Shown: positions 34,482 through 43,139, counted from the stretch's first letter. The stretch: DNA of 64,000 nt from Bacteroidota bacterium (GCA_023428755.1 JAEYWX010000029.1:248001-312000); one strand, 5' to 3'. Translations and numbers: made by a program. Notes: generated by a model from the sequence alone, not told the origin.

Positions 34482-34997
34482 ATGATCATTTTGTATGTTT
34501 TCCTCGGCATTATTGCCCTTGTATTGCTTGTGGCAGCCGTACTGCCCGGTAAGTATCTCGTTGAAAAATCAACGATCATTAGCCGGCCTCCGGCAGAAGT
34601 GTATAACAAAATTGCCAATCTGAATTACTATCGTGATTGGAACCCCTGGGCAAAAACCGATCCTGATGCGCAATCGTCGGTTACCGGAAGCCCCATGCAG
34701 GTGGGTCATAAATACTACTGGAATGGGAAAAAAGTAGGCGAGGGGAGTTTAACTGTTCGGTCAACAGTGCCAAGCAAAGCCATCAATTTCGACCTGGTGT
34801 TTCTAAAACCTTTTAAGTCGGAAGCGATTGATGCATGGGATTTTACTGAAGTGGAAGGCGGAACAAAAGTGGTATGGCGCAACAGTGGTGCGTTTCCTTT
34901 TCCGGTGGCACGGCTTATGGGGCCATCTATTACCAAACAACTCAACACACAATTTGAAGATGGGCTACGCAATTTGAAAGAAATGTGTGAGAAATAA
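34482..34997 (+). CDS. SRPBCC-family (START-like) protein with an N-terminal membrane anchor
   Basis: From ATG 34482 the protein has 171 residues. MIILYVFLGIIALVLLVAAVL is a membrane anchor; then KSTIISRPPAEVYNKIANLNYYRDWNPW is the typical opening of SRPBCC polyketide-cyclase-like domains, followed by WDFTEVEGGTKVVWRN and a C-terminal helix DGLRNLKEMC. These domains form hydrophobic cavities for small ligands; the ligand is unknown. An upstream in-frame start at 34401 would overlap the mdh promoter and is less likely. The gene is divergent from mdh and ends before a terminator at 35025. Confidence 0.85.
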   Translation: MIILYVFLGIIALVLLVAAVLPGKYLVEKSTIISRPPAEVYNKIANLNYYRDWNPWAKTDPDAQSSVTGSPMQVGHKYYWNGKKVGEGSLTVRSTVPSKAINFDLVFLKPFKSEAIDAWDFTEVEGGTKVVWRNSGAFPFPVARLMGPSITKQLNTQFEDGLRNLKEMCEK

Positions 34998-35024
34998 GCG
35001 CAACAAATAATTAGTGAGGATAAT

Positions 35025-35052
35025 AAAAGCCAGTCTGCCGACTGGCTTTTTT
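35025..35052 (+). terminator. Intrinsic terminator after the SRPBCC gene
   Basis: AAAAGCCAGTC and GACTGGCTTTT pair around a 4-nt loop tgcc, followed by TTTTTT on the plus strand. Confidence 0.85.
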
Positions 35053-35082
35053 GTTTCTCTTAACAGGAAACAGGAAATTAAA

Positions 35083-35127
35083 TTTTGCCATCTACGAAAA
35101 AACCGTAGTTTTACGAAAATTTCGTAG
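35083..35127 (+). promoter_or_regulatory. Promoter and twin dyad operator of the BlaI-like repressor gene
   Basis: Two dyads precede the start codon: CTACG-N7-CGTAG at 35092-35108 and TACGAAAATTTCGTA at 35112-35126. A TTTTG at 35083-35087 and TAGTTTTA at 35106-35113 resemble -33 and -7 elements 18 bp apart, so a repressor on the dyads would block RNA polymerase. BlaI/MecI repressors typically regulate themselves through such dyads. Confidence 0.65.
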
Positions 35128-35129
35128 AG

Positions 35130-35489
35130 ATGCTCGAGAAACTCACACAACAGGAAGAGGAAGCCATGCAGGCCGTTTGGCGCAAGGGCGAAGGGAATGT
35201 AAAATCGTTTCTTGCTTTTTTGGATGAAGAGATCCCATACACCACGCTTGCTTCCACCATCAAGAATTTAGAAAAGAAAGGATACCTCAACAGCAGGCTG
35301 GTGGGTAACGCTTATTTGTACAAACCTGCCATTACAGAAGAAGAGTACAAAAAGAAATTCATGAACGGGTTTGTAAAAGAGTATTTCGAAAACTCGTACA
35401 AAGAGCTGGTGAATTTTTTTGTGGAGCAGAAGAAATTATCACCGAAAGAGCTGAAAGAAATTGTGGAGATGATCGAAGGGAAGAAATGA
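35130..35489 (+). CDS. BlaI/MecI/CopY-family transcriptional repressor
   Basis: A 119-residue winged-helix repressor. LTQQEEEAMQAVWRKGEGNVKSFLAFL at residues 4-30 and YTTLASTIKNLEKKGYLNSRLVGNAYLYKPAITEEEY at 37-72 match the BlaI DNA-binding domain (the motif TTLASTIKNLEKKG is the recognition helix region). The C-terminal helix serves dimerisation. It lies directly upstream of an M56 membrane peptidase, its usual sensor partner, which by family precedent would relieve repression by proteolysis. No beta-lactamase is nearby. Twin dyads overlap its promoter. Confidence 0.92.
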   Translation: MLEKLTQQEEEAMQAVWRKGEGNVKSFLAFLDEEIPYTTLASTIKNLEKKGYLNSRLVGNAYLYKPAITEEEYKKKFMNGFVKEYFENSYKELVNFFVEQKKLSPKELKEIVEMIEGKK

Positions 35490-35565
35490 CGAAGAATGAG
35501 TCATGAATGATCAGTGATGAGGTGCTGACCATTCAATTTTCAAATATTCAAATTGTTAAATTAAG

Positions 35566-37395
35566 ATGCCTGTACTAATCGAATATCTTTTAAAAGTATC
35601 CATCGCACTTGCGGTTGTGTATTTGTTTTACCAGTTGGTATTGCGCCGGTTAACATTTTATAACTGGAACCGCTGGTATTTGCTGGGCTACAGTGTGCTT
35701 TGTTTTGTAATTCCCTTCATGAACATAACTGACTTTTTGTTCCGACATGAACTGGAAGAAGCACAGTTGGTACAACTGATCCCCATCTACAATCTGCAAC
35801 TGAACGATCCCGGTTTTGAATGGAATCAATGGACGATCTCTGTTGCTGTTTTTCTAACGGGTATGTTGGTAATGGGTGTGCGTATTCTTTTGCAACTGTA
35901 CAGCCTGCAACGGATCAAAACAAAAGCAACATTGCTAAACGAAGGATCGATCAGGTTATTTGATGTAAATGAACAAATCGTTCCATTCTCTTTTAATAAC
36001 GGAATTTATATCAATCGTCAGTTACATACCGAAGCTGAACTGCAGGAAATTATTCGACATGAGTTTGTACACATCAAACAAAAACACAGTATCGATATTT
36101 TGTTTGCTGAATTTTTGTGTATGGTTTTATGGTTTCATCCGGCTGCATGGCTCATCCGCAAAGCCATCCGGCAAAACCTTGAATTTATTGCCGATGAAAA
36201 AGTATTGCAGGATGGCGTTGATAAAAAGCAATACCAATACCTGTTGTTGAAAGTGGTGGGCAACACCAATTACAGCATCGCACCAAATTTTAATTTTTCT
36301 TCACTTAAAAACCGAATCATCATGATGAATCAAATGAAATCTGCCCGTGTGCAGATCATCCGCTTTCTGTTTGTATTGCCATTACTGGCAGTAATGTTAC
36401 TTGCCTTCAGGGAAGCAAGACAACATGAAACGAAACAGGATTTCACACAATCAAATGTATTGCTTGCTGATACTCTGCCCGCAGATGAGATCAAGAGCGT
36501 GAACGTAAATAAAAACGATGGAGAAAAAACAATTACCATCACGTTAAAGAATGGTACCAAGGAAACCTATAATCTTAATGATGAAAAAGACAAAGCTGCT
36601 TTTGAAAAGAAATACGGTAAGCTGGATAAATTAGTTCCACCACCACCTCCTGCACCTGTTAAACTTGCGTTGGCACCTGTAACAACTCCACATGAATCTG
36701 TGGCATTAAACGAAAAAGGTTACTATGTTTCCATTGCCGATAATATGGGCGAATGCATTGTGATTGTAAAAGACAAAAAGAAAAACATTGTTGAAGCCTT
36801 AAAGCTTACCGACTGGGATAAAAAGGCAGCTGCATACGAGAAGAAGTACGGAAAAATTCCGCCGCCACCTGTGCCCAGTGCTCCTGCTGAAGTTTCTGTT
36901 GTAGCACCTGTAAGTACAACTGTAAGTGTGAGTGCACCTGATGAAGTAAACATCAATACGAATGTGTCAACCACAAACGAAGTAGTTGTTACAGGATATG
37001 CTACATCAAAGACTGCAACCACACCTGTTGTAGTAGAAGGTAAACCATCGAAAGTAACGATTGCAAGTACCGCTCCTGCATCTGCTTCATCGCCTAAAGA
37101 AGTTACAGTAGTTGGTTATGCTACGTCAAAAACCACACCAGCTACAGCCAGACTAAGAACTAAAGTCACTGATAATGTCCTCTATATAATCGATGGTAAA
37201 GAAGCAACATCGGAAGAAGTAAATACAATTTCGCCGAATGATATTGAAAGTATCTCAGTTTTGAAAGATGAAAATGCTGTAAAGCTTTATGGCGAAAAAG
37301 GAAGAAATGGTGTAATTATCATCAAAACCAAAACAAAGAAAACAAGTTTTAAATTCTTTACTGTTCCAACACAGCAGACCAACGAAAAATGCTGA
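35566..37395 (+). CDS. M56-family (BlaR1-like) membrane peptidase with a C-terminal TonB-plug-like segment
   Basis: A 609-residue protein. The N-terminal 280 residues contain four membrane segments and IIRHEFVHIKQKHSID near residue 162, where HEFVH is the zinc site, followed by NLEFIADEKVLQDG with the third ligand region. After the last helix (near 265-280) comes an extracytoplasmic part with two related segments (ALNEKG..., then KKYGKIPPPP; KKYGKLDKLVPPPPP), a Thr/Val-rich linker with repeated VVVTGYATSKT / VTVVGYATSKT, and a final region DNVLYIIDGKEATSEE...GRNGVIIIKTK, matching the plug motif of SusC-type receptors. It probably senses envelope signals and inactivates the BlaI-like repressor. 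Confidence 0.9.
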   Translation: MPVLIEYLLKVSIALAVVYLFYQLVLRRLTFYNWNRWYLLGYSVLCFVIPFMNITDFLFRHELEEAQLVQLIPIYNLQLNDPGFEWNQWTISVAVFLTGMLVMGVRILLQLYSLQRIKTKATLLNEGSIRLFDVNEQIVPFSFNNGIYINRQLHTEAELQEIIRHEFVHIKQKHSIDILFAEFLCMVLWFHPAAWLIRKAIRQNLEFIADEKVLQDGVDKKQYQYLLLKVVGNTNYSIAPNFNFSSLKNRIIMMNQMKSARVQIIRFLFVLPLLAVMLLAFREARQHETKQDFTQSNVLLADTLPADEIKSVNVNKNDGEKTITITLKNGTKETYNLNDEKDKAAFEKKYGKLDKLVPPPPPAPVKLALAPVTTPHESVALNEKGYYVSIADNMGECIVIVKDKKKNIVEALKLTDWDKKAAAYEKKYGKIPPPPVPSAPAEVSVVAPVSTTVSVSAPDEVNINTNVSTTNEVVVTGYATSKTATTPVVVEGKPSKVTIASTAPASASSPKEVTVVGYATSKTTPATARLRTKVTDNVLYIIDGKEATSEEVNTISPNDIESISVLKDENAVKLYGEKGRNGVIIIKTKTKKTSFKFFTVPTQQTNEKC

Positions 37396-37435
37396 TCAGT
37401 TAACCGCAATCATTCAACTTTATCATCATCAACCA

Positions 37436-37469
37436 GCGAATCATTTTTTACAAGTGATTCGCTTTTTTT
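37436..37469. terminator. Bidirectional terminator between the M56 gene and the thioredoxin-like gene
   Basis: GCGAATCA (37436-37443) pairs with TGATTCGC (37455-37462), followed by a seven-T run on the plus strand that overlaps the stop codon of the convergent gene. Confidence 0.75.
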
Positions 37470-37971
37470 ATTCGCTCACTAAGCGGATAAGCTCGGCAGT
37501 TGGCATACCGCCATCGGCATAATGGATCAGCTCTCCTTTTTTATTATACACAGCGATCAACGGCAGGTAGTGATTGCGGAAATATTTTGGAAAAAAGTAG
37601 AGTACATCTCTACCCATGGTAATGTTTTTGTGGGATGCGATTTTATATTCAGCATAAAAATCCTTCATCATACCAAAGGGCAGGGTTGTAGACATGACGA
37701 TCTGTGCATTTTTGAAACGGCCGATCTGTTCTGTTATTTCCTTGGTTTGCTGCTTGCAATGATCACATTCCGGACTAAAACTGATGAGAATGGTATAGCG
37801 GTTGGGTTTCAAATTCTCTGTGTAAAAGTTGGTGCTGCTATCAGACAGCAGCAGCTTAAAATCGGGCAGCCGCAGATTTTTCAAATGGCCGGGGATTGAA
37901 TCAGCTGAGGGTTTGGCGAAGGCAGTGGTTGCCGTTAAAACCAGCACAAAGAGAACAAATACGTTTTTCAT
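37468..37971 (-). CDS. Exported thioredoxin-fold protein (TlpA-like)
   Basis: From ATG 37971 the protein has 167 residues with a signal peptide (MKNVFVLFVLVLTATTAFA). YTILISFSPECDHCKQQTKEI near residue 72 holds a CxxC-type active site (CDHC) in the thioredoxin position. Later YLPLIAVYNKKGELIHYADGG contains the cis-proline-type and final strand of the fold. It likely acts in the periplasm as a thiol-disulfide exchanger or peroxiredoxin-like protein. An in-frame extension to 38046 would precede the signal peptide with polar residues and is rejected. Confidence 0.82.
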   Translation of the reverse strand: MKNVFVLFVLVLTATTAFAKPSADSIPGHLKNLRLPDFKLLLSDSSTNFYTENLKPNRYTILISFSPECDHCKQQTKEITEQIGRFKNAQIVMSTTLPFGMMKDFYAEYKIASHKNITMGRDVLYFFPKYFRNHYLPLIAVYNKKGELIHYADGGMPTAELIRLVSE

Positions 37972-38051
37972 ACCCGCAAGATACAGGAAACGCCAAAAAG
38001 GTTGTGTGGTAGGAAGCGCCATCTTCAATTTGCCCGATGGGTTCATTGCCC

Positions 38052-38059
38052 TATATTTG
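38052..38059 (+). promoter_or_regulatory. -7 box of efp
   Basis: TATATTTG matches TAnnTTTG, 30 bp before the efp start; a TTTG at 38029-38032 lies about 19 bp upstream, as expected for -33. Confidence 0.65.
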
Positions 38060-38089
38060 CAGCCTTAAATTACTATTCAACGAGTTTTT

Positions 38090-38656
38090 ATGGCAACTAC
38101 ATCAGATATCAGTCGTGGAATGATTATCAAGCAAGACGGCAGCTTGTACAAAATTGTGGAATTTGGCGAAAACAAAACAGCCCGTGCAGCTGCTAAAGTA
38201 TGGGCAAAATTGAAAGGTGTTGACAATAGCCGTTCAATCGAAGTTACCTGGAACAGTGGTGAAACCATTTATCCGGTGCGTGTGGAGCGTCATGATTTTC
38301 AGTTCCTGTATAAAGATGATACCGGTTACAACTTCATGAATACAGAAACATTTGAGCAGATCGCTGTACAGGAGACTGTAATTGATGCGCCTCAGTTTTT
38401 GAAAGAAGGTGATTCTGTATCAGCGTTGATCAATACAGAAACTGAATTACCGATGAGCATTGAATTACCCGATAAAATTGTGGTGAAAGTTACCTACAGC
38501 GAACCTGGTGTAAAAGGTGATACGGCCACCCGTACGTTGAAAGCAGCCACCATTGAAACAGGCGCAACCGTAATGGTGCCCTTGTTTGTAAATGAAGGCG
38601 AGCTCATCCGCATCAACACCAAAAGTGGTGAGTATGTAGAAAGAGTGAAAGAATAA
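38090..38656 (+). CDS. efp: Elongation factor P
   Basis: A 188-residue protein of the usual length. The N-terminal KOW-like domain reads TSDISRGMIIKQDGSLYKIVEFGENKTARAAAKVWAKLKG. In E. coli EF-P the modified Lys34 lies at the tip of this domain's loop; here the matching stretch is FGENKTARAA, with K27 and R30 available, so the modification residue differs from KPGKG. Two OB domains follow, ending LIRINTKSGEYVERVKE, the EF-P signature. It rescues ribosomes stalled at consecutive prolines. Upstream is a strong promoter box, downstream a terminator. Confidence 0.95.
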   Translation: MATTSDISRGMIIKQDGSLYKIVEFGENKTARAAAKVWAKLKGVDNSRSIEVTWNSGETIYPVRVERHDFQFLYKDDTGYNFMNTETFEQIAVQETVIDAPQFLKEGDSVSALINTETELPMSIELPDKIVVKVTYSEPGVKGDTATRTLKAATIETGATVMVPLFVNEGELIRINTKSGEYVERVKE

Positions 38657-38673
38657 ATTTTGATGAAATAATA

Positions 38674-38706
38674 AAAACGGGCAGTTTCTAAAACTGCCCG
38701 TTTTTG
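38674..38706 (+). terminator. Intrinsic terminator of efp
   Basis: AAAAACGGGCAGTTT and AAACTGCCCGTTTTT form a perfect hairpin 18 bp past the stop codon. Confidence 0.9.
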
Positions 38707-38837
38707 TTTAATTTATGTCTGTTTTTGTCCCAAAAACCATCATTTTACCTCTATTTCTGGCAGAATTAGGAAATTTCGAGTCTATTTCCCTTATCTTAGC
38801 CGCCCGTTATTATTCACTAAAATTAAACCTCACGATC

Positions 38838-39329
38838 ATGGATTTCAAGCAAATTCAGGAGTTGATAAAACTGGTCAACAAATCGAATCTCAGTGAACTT
38901 ACAATCGAAGAAAAAGACTTTAAAGTAACCATACGCCAAAAAGATGAGATCATCCAACAAACTGTAATCTCCGGACAGTTTCAGTCGGCACCAGCTCCTG
39001 CTTTGGCACCCGCACCTGCACCCGCAGCCATTGCAGCACCAGCTGCTACAGGCGGTGGGGCTCCGGCCAAAGCTGCTGATGATAGTAAATACATTACTAT
39101 CAAAAGCCCGATGATCGGTACATTCTATCGCAAACCATCACCTGATAAGCCATTGTTTGTAGAAGTGGGGTCAGAAGTAACTCCCGGCAAAGTGGTTTGT
39201 ATCATTGAAGCCATGAAACTCTTCAATGAAATTGAAAGTGAAGTAAAAGGTAAGATCGTAAAGGTGTTGGTAGAAGATCAGACACCGGTTGAATACGATC
39301 AGCCGCTGTTCCTTGTAGATCCGAGTTAA
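38838..39329 (+). CDS. accB: Acetyl-CoA carboxylase biotin carboxyl carrier protein
   Basis: From ATG 38838 the protein has 163 residues (MDFKQIQELIKLVNKSNLSEL), the normal BCCP start. A Pro/Ala-rich flexible linker (PAPALAPAPAPAAIAAPAA) spans residues 55-75. The biotinyl domain carries IKSPMIGTFYRKPSPDKPLFVEVGSEV and the biotinylation motif VCIIEAMKLFNEIE, where the Lys is modified. It carries CO2 in the first step of fatty acid synthesis. An in-frame start at 38715 would add 41 non-conserved residues. It is followed by accC after a 107 bp spacer with caaatt-type repeats. Confidence 0.94.
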   Translation: MDFKQIQELIKLVNKSNLSELTIEEKDFKVTIRQKDEIIQQTVISGQFQSAPAPALAPAPAPAAIAAPAATGGGAPAKAADDSKYITIKSPMIGTFYRKPSPDKPLFVEVGSEVTPGKVVCIIEAMKLFNEIESEVKGKIVKVLVEDQTPVEYDQPLFLVDPS

Positions 39330-39332
39330 TTT

Positions 39333-39430
39333 GAGAATGAGTTAATTTGAAAATTTGAAAATGTAAAATCATTTTCAAATTTCAGATTGTTGTTCATTTT
39401 CAAATTATCTAATTCTCAAATTTTCAAATT
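39333..39430. repeat. AT-rich spacer of aatttgaaaa / ttttcaaatt repeats
   Basis: Multiple forward copies of aatttgaaaa (39335-39365) and reverse copies of ttttcaaatt (39372-39430) create long imperfect inverted symmetry between accB and accC. Similar units occur at 33421-33443 and 35535-35560. Confidence 0.6.
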
Positions 39431-39436
39431 GTGTCC

Positions 39437-40774
39437 ATGTTTAAAAAGATATTGATCGCCAACCGTGGTGAAATTGCACTACGCATTATCCGCACTTGCC
39501 GTGAAATGGGTATTAAAACGGTGGCTGTTTATTCTACGGCCGACAGAGAAAGTTTGCATGTAAAATTTGCAGACGAAGCGGTTTGTATTGGAAAACCTGC
39601 CGGCGCAGAATCATACCTCAACGTTCCTAATATTATTGCCGCTGCAGAAATTACCAATGCCGATGCCATTCATCCCGGCTATGGGTTTTTAGCAGAAAAT
39701 GCAAAGTTTGCAGAGATCTGCGGACAAAACGGTATCAAGTTCATTGGTCCAACTCCCGATCAGATCCGTTCAATGGGCGATAAAATCACCGCAAAAGAAA
39801 CCATGATTAAGGCAGGTGTTCCTGTTGTACCTGGTGGTGGTGGATTATTGGAAAGTGTAGAACAGGCAAAAGAAATTGCAAAAGAAGTTGGCTATCCGGT
39901 AATATTAAAAGCTACAGCAGGTGGCGGTGGTAAAGGAATGCGTGTGGTGTGGAGTGAAGATGAACTGGAACGCAATTATGATATGGCAAAGAATGAAGCA
40001 GGTGCTTCATTTAAGAATGATGGCATCTACATGGAAAAATTTGTAGAAGAGCCACGCCATATTGAAATACAGGTTGCCGGTGACCGTTACGGAACTGTTT
40101 GTCATTTAAGTGAACGTGACTGTTCGATTCAGCGTCGTCATCAGAAACTGGTGGAAGAGTCGCCTTCTCCTTTTATGACGCCTGAATTGCGGAAAGCAAT
40201 GGGGGAGGCAGCATGTAAAGCAGCAAGTGCCATTGGTTACGAAAGTGTAGGTACCATTGAGTTTTTGGTGGATAAGCATCGCAATTTCTATTTCATGGAA
40301 ATGAATACACGTATCCAGGTAGAGCATTGCGTAACAGAAGAAGTAACCAACTTTGATCTCATCAAAGAACAGATATTGATTGCCCAGGGCGAAAAAATCA
40401 GCGGTGAAAATTACGAACCGCAGATGCATGCAATTGAATGCCGTATCAATGCCGAAGATCCGTACAACGATTTTCGTCCGTCACCCGGCAAGATCACAAC
40501 TTTGCATCAGCCTGGCGGACATGGTATCCGTATCGACTCACATGTATATGCCGGTTATGTAATCCCTCCGTATTACGATTCTATGATCGCAAAAATTATA
40601 GCGGTTGCCCGTACACGTGAGGAAGCCATCAATACTATGAGCCGTGCCTTGAGTGAATATGTAATTGAAGGGGTGAAGACAACCATTCCGTTCCACCAGC
40701 AACTAATGATGGATGAAAATTTCCGGAAGGGAAGTTTTACTACGAAGTTTTTGGAAACATTCCAGATGAAATAA
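39437..40774 (+). CDS. accC: Acetyl-CoA carboxylase biotin carboxylase subunit
   Basis: A 445-residue ATP-grasp enzyme starting MFKKILIANRGEIALRIIRTCREMGI. HPGYGFLAENAKFAE is near residue 75, the ATP-binding glycine loop KATAGGGGKGMRVV near 158, and the catalytic region FMEMNTRIQVEHCVTEEVT near 285, with the conserved Glu, Asn and Arg. It carboxylates biotin on AccB using bicarbonate and ATP. A GTG at 39431 is in frame six bases upstream, but ATG 39437 gives the canonical N-terminus. Co-transcribed with accB unless the repeat-rich spacer holds a promoter. Confidence 0.95.
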   Translation: MFKKILIANRGEIALRIIRTCREMGIKTVAVYSTADRESLHVKFADEAVCIGKPAGAESYLNVPNIIAAAEITNADAIHPGYGFLAENAKFAEICGQNGIKFIGPTPDQIRSMGDKITAKETMIKAGVPVVPGGGGLLESVEQAKEIAKEVGYPVILKATAGGGGKGMRVVWSEDELERNYDMAKNEAGASFKNDGIYMEKFVEEPRHIEIQVAGDRYGTVCHLSERDCSIQRRHQKLVEESPSPFMTPELRKAMGEAACKAASAIGYESVGTIEFLVDKHRNFYFMEMNTRIQVEHCVTEEVTNFDLIKEQILIAQGEKISGENYEPQMHAIECRINAEDPYNDFRPSPGKITTLHQPGGHGIRIDSHVYAGYVIPPYYDSMIAKIIAVARTREEAINTMSRALSEYVIEGVKTTIPFHQQLMMDENFRKGSFTTKFLETFQMK

Positions 40775-40795
40775 ATCGATCTGTATACTTATTTG

Positions 40796-40822
40796 AAAGC
40801 CGCTTGCTAAAGCGGCTTTTTT
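40796..40822 (+). terminator. Intrinsic terminator of accC
   Basis: AAAGCCGCT and AGCGGCTTT pair around a short loop, followed by TTTTT on the plus strand. Confidence 0.85.
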
Positions 40823-40884
40823 ATTAATAATGCTTTTCTGTTCTGAATATACCTTCAGGGGTTTTTAAAAACCCAGGAGATAAA

Positions 40885-40917
40885 ATAAAAAACGACCTGC
40901 AATCACTGCAGGTCGTT
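40885..40917 (-). terminator. Intrinsic terminator of glnN
   Basis: AACGACCTGCA (40891-40901) and TGCAGGTCGTT (40907-40917) are perfect complements; on the minus strand a TTTTTTATTTT run follows. Confidence 0.9.
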
Positions 40918-40946
40918 CATTATAACCAAATTAGTAAGTCACTTCT

Positions 40947-43139
40947 TTAACGCAAGAATAATAACTCTCTGTACTTCGGTAAGTACCAGCTTGCATCATC
41001 AACAAGGAGTTCAAGCTTGTCAACATGATAGCGGATGCTGTCAAAGTACACACCTTTTACATCATCGCAATAAGCAATGGCTTTTGCACGTGTGTCTGTG
41101 AGGTTGTTTGCTTTTTTGCGGGCTTCAATCATTTGCTCAACCAGGTCGCTTACTTTGTTGATATGAAGAGAGATCTTTTCAAGGATCTGCAACTGATTGG
41201 CATACGAATCAGCACTGATGCCAATATCTTTCAACCCTTTGATATTATTGATCAGGATATTCTGATAACGGATGGCAGCCGGTAAGATATGGCTGGTGCA
41301 AAGCTCACCCATGATACGTCCTTCGATCTGTACTTTCTTAATGTAGTTCTCGAGTTCAATTTCATGACGTGCTTCCAGTTCAGCATGTGTAAATACGCCG
41401 ATGTTTTCAAACAACTCTTTCGATTTTTTGGTAACCATTGCATCCAGTGCAAGGGGCGTTGTTTTTACATTTGGTAATCCACGCTTCTCAGCTTCTTTTG
41501 CCCATGCTTCACTGTAACCATCGCCTTCAAACAATACTTTTTTGCTTTCTGCAACATAACGCTGTAATACATGCATGATAGCAATTTCTTTTTTATCACC
41601 TTTCTCGATCAACGCATCAACTTCTGCTTTGAACGTGATCAGCGTTTGCGCCATGATCGCATTCAACACTGTCATTGCATTGGAGCAGTTTGCACTTGAA
41701 CCAACTGCACGGAATTCAAATTTGTTTCCGGTAAATGCAAATGGTGATGTACGGTTACGATCAGTATTATCAAGCAACAGTTCAGGAATACTCTTGTGTA
41801 AATCTAATTTCAAGATCGCTTCATCCTGCTCATCAAACTTATCCGTTACTCTTTTCTCAACAGCTTCCAGTACTTCAAAAAGATATTTACCAACGAATAC
41901 GGAAATGATCGCAGGAGGCGCTTCGTTTGCACCTAAACGGTGATCGTTACCGGCGCTGGCAATAGACGCACGTAAAATATCAGAATACTGGTCAACTGCA
42001 CGTATCACATTCGTGAAGAATGTAAGGAACATGAGATTTGTTTTTGGCGTTTTACCAGGTGCTAACAAGTTTACACCGGTATCAGTTGCCAAACTCCAGT
42101 TGTTGTGTTTGCCACTTCCGTTAATACCGGCAAATGGTTTTTCGTGCAATAACACTCTTAATTTATGACGACGTGCAACACGATCCATCACATCCATCAA
42201 CAATGAGTTGTGATCGATTGCAACAGCCACTTCTTCAAAAATAGGAGCACACTCAAACTGAGCAGGCGCTACTTCATTATGACGTGTACGTAAAGGAATA
42301 CCGAGTTTGTATGATTCATTTTCAAAATCACGCATGAATGCATATACTCTTTCCGGAATAGAACCGAAATAATGATCTTCTAACTGCTGACCTTTTGCAG
42401 GTGAATGACCGAATACAGTACGTCCGCTCAACACCAGATCAGGGCGGGCATTGAACAATGCTTCATCCACCACAAAATATTCCTGCTCCCAACCAAGAGT
42501 AGGAGTAACCTTTGTTACATTCTTATCGAAATAATGGCACACATCCAATGCTGCTTTGTTTACAGCTTCCAGTGCTTTCAATACAGGGCCTTTGTAATCG
42601 AGCAGTTCGCCGGTGTACGAAACGAACACAGTAGGAATGCAAAGTGTTTTGCCATTACCGATCTCCATGATAAATGCAGGAGAAGAAGGATCCCATGCTG
42701 TGTAACCACGTGCTTCAAATGTTGCACGCAAACCACCACTTGGGAACGAAGAGGCATCCGGCTCCTGTTGGATCAACGCTGCGCCATCAAATTCTTCAAT
42801 AGCAGTGCCATCGCTTTTTAATGTAAAGAACGAATCATGTTTTTCGGCAGTAGTACCGGTTAATGGCTGAAACCAGTGTGTGTAATGTGTAACACCTTTT
42901 GTTTCGGCCCACTGACGTATGCCGCTGGCAATTTGACTGGCCATGCCACGATCAATACGTTTTCCACCCTTTACTGAAACAACTAAACTTTTATAAGCTT
43001 CGTCGCTCAAAAATGCACGGGCAACTTTTAATGTAAAAACATTTTCACCAAAAATGGCTGTGATCTTCGTTGAACCTACTACGTTAGGTTCAGCATGGTT
43101 GTTTAAATTGTCGATTGCTTTAAATCGTAATGATTGCAT
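40947..43139 (-). CDS. glnN: Glutamine synthetase type III
   Basis: From ATG 43139 the enzyme has 730 residues, the length of type III (GlnN) rather than type I synthetases. Landmarks are FSTRPDL-like YFVVDEALFNARPDLVLSG, the active-site block APAQFECAPIFEE followed by DHNSLLMDVMDRVARRH, FAGINGSGKHNNWSL with the Gly-Ser-Gly-x-His motif, and DRNRTSPFAFTGNKFEFRAVGSSAN near residue 475. The C-terminal 170 residues are helical. It makes glutamine from glutamate and ammonia. A second upstream Met nine codons earlier is less likely. It has its own terminator; no regulator is adjacent. Confidence 0.95.
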   Translation of the reverse strand: MQSLRFKAIDNLNNHAEPNVVGSTKITAIFGENVFTLKVARAFLSDEAYKSLVVSVKGGKRIDRGMASQIASGIRQWAETKGVTHYTHWFQPLTGTTAEKHDSFFTLKSDGTAIEEFDGAALIQQEPDASSFPSGGLRATFEARGYTAWDPSSPAFIMEIGNGKTLCIPTVFVSYTGELLDYKGPVLKALEAVNKAALDVCHYFDKNVTKVTPTLGWEQEYFVVDEALFNARPDLVLSGRTVFGHSPAKGQQLEDHYFGSIPERVYAFMRDFENESYKLGIPLRTRHNEVAPAQFECAPIFEEVAVAIDHNSLLMDVMDRVARRHKLRVLLHEKPFAGINGSGKHNNWSLATDTGVNLLAPGKTPKTNLMFLTFFTNVIRAVDQYSDILRASIASAGNDHRLGANEAPPAIISVFVGKYLFEVLEAVEKRVTDKFDEQDEAILKLDLHKSIPELLLDNTDRNRTSPFAFTGNKFEFRAVGSSANCSNAMTVLNAIMAQTLITFKAEVDALIEKGDKKEIAIMHVLQRYVAESKKVLFEGDGYSEAWAKEAEKRGLPNVKTTPLALDAMVTKKSKELFENIGVFTHAELEARHEIELENYIKKVQIEGRIMGELCTSHILPAAIRYQNILINNIKGLKDIGISADSYANQLQILEKISLHINKVSDLVEQMIEARKKANNLTDTRAKAIAYCDDVKGVYFDSIRYHVDKLELLVDDASWYLPKYRELLFLR

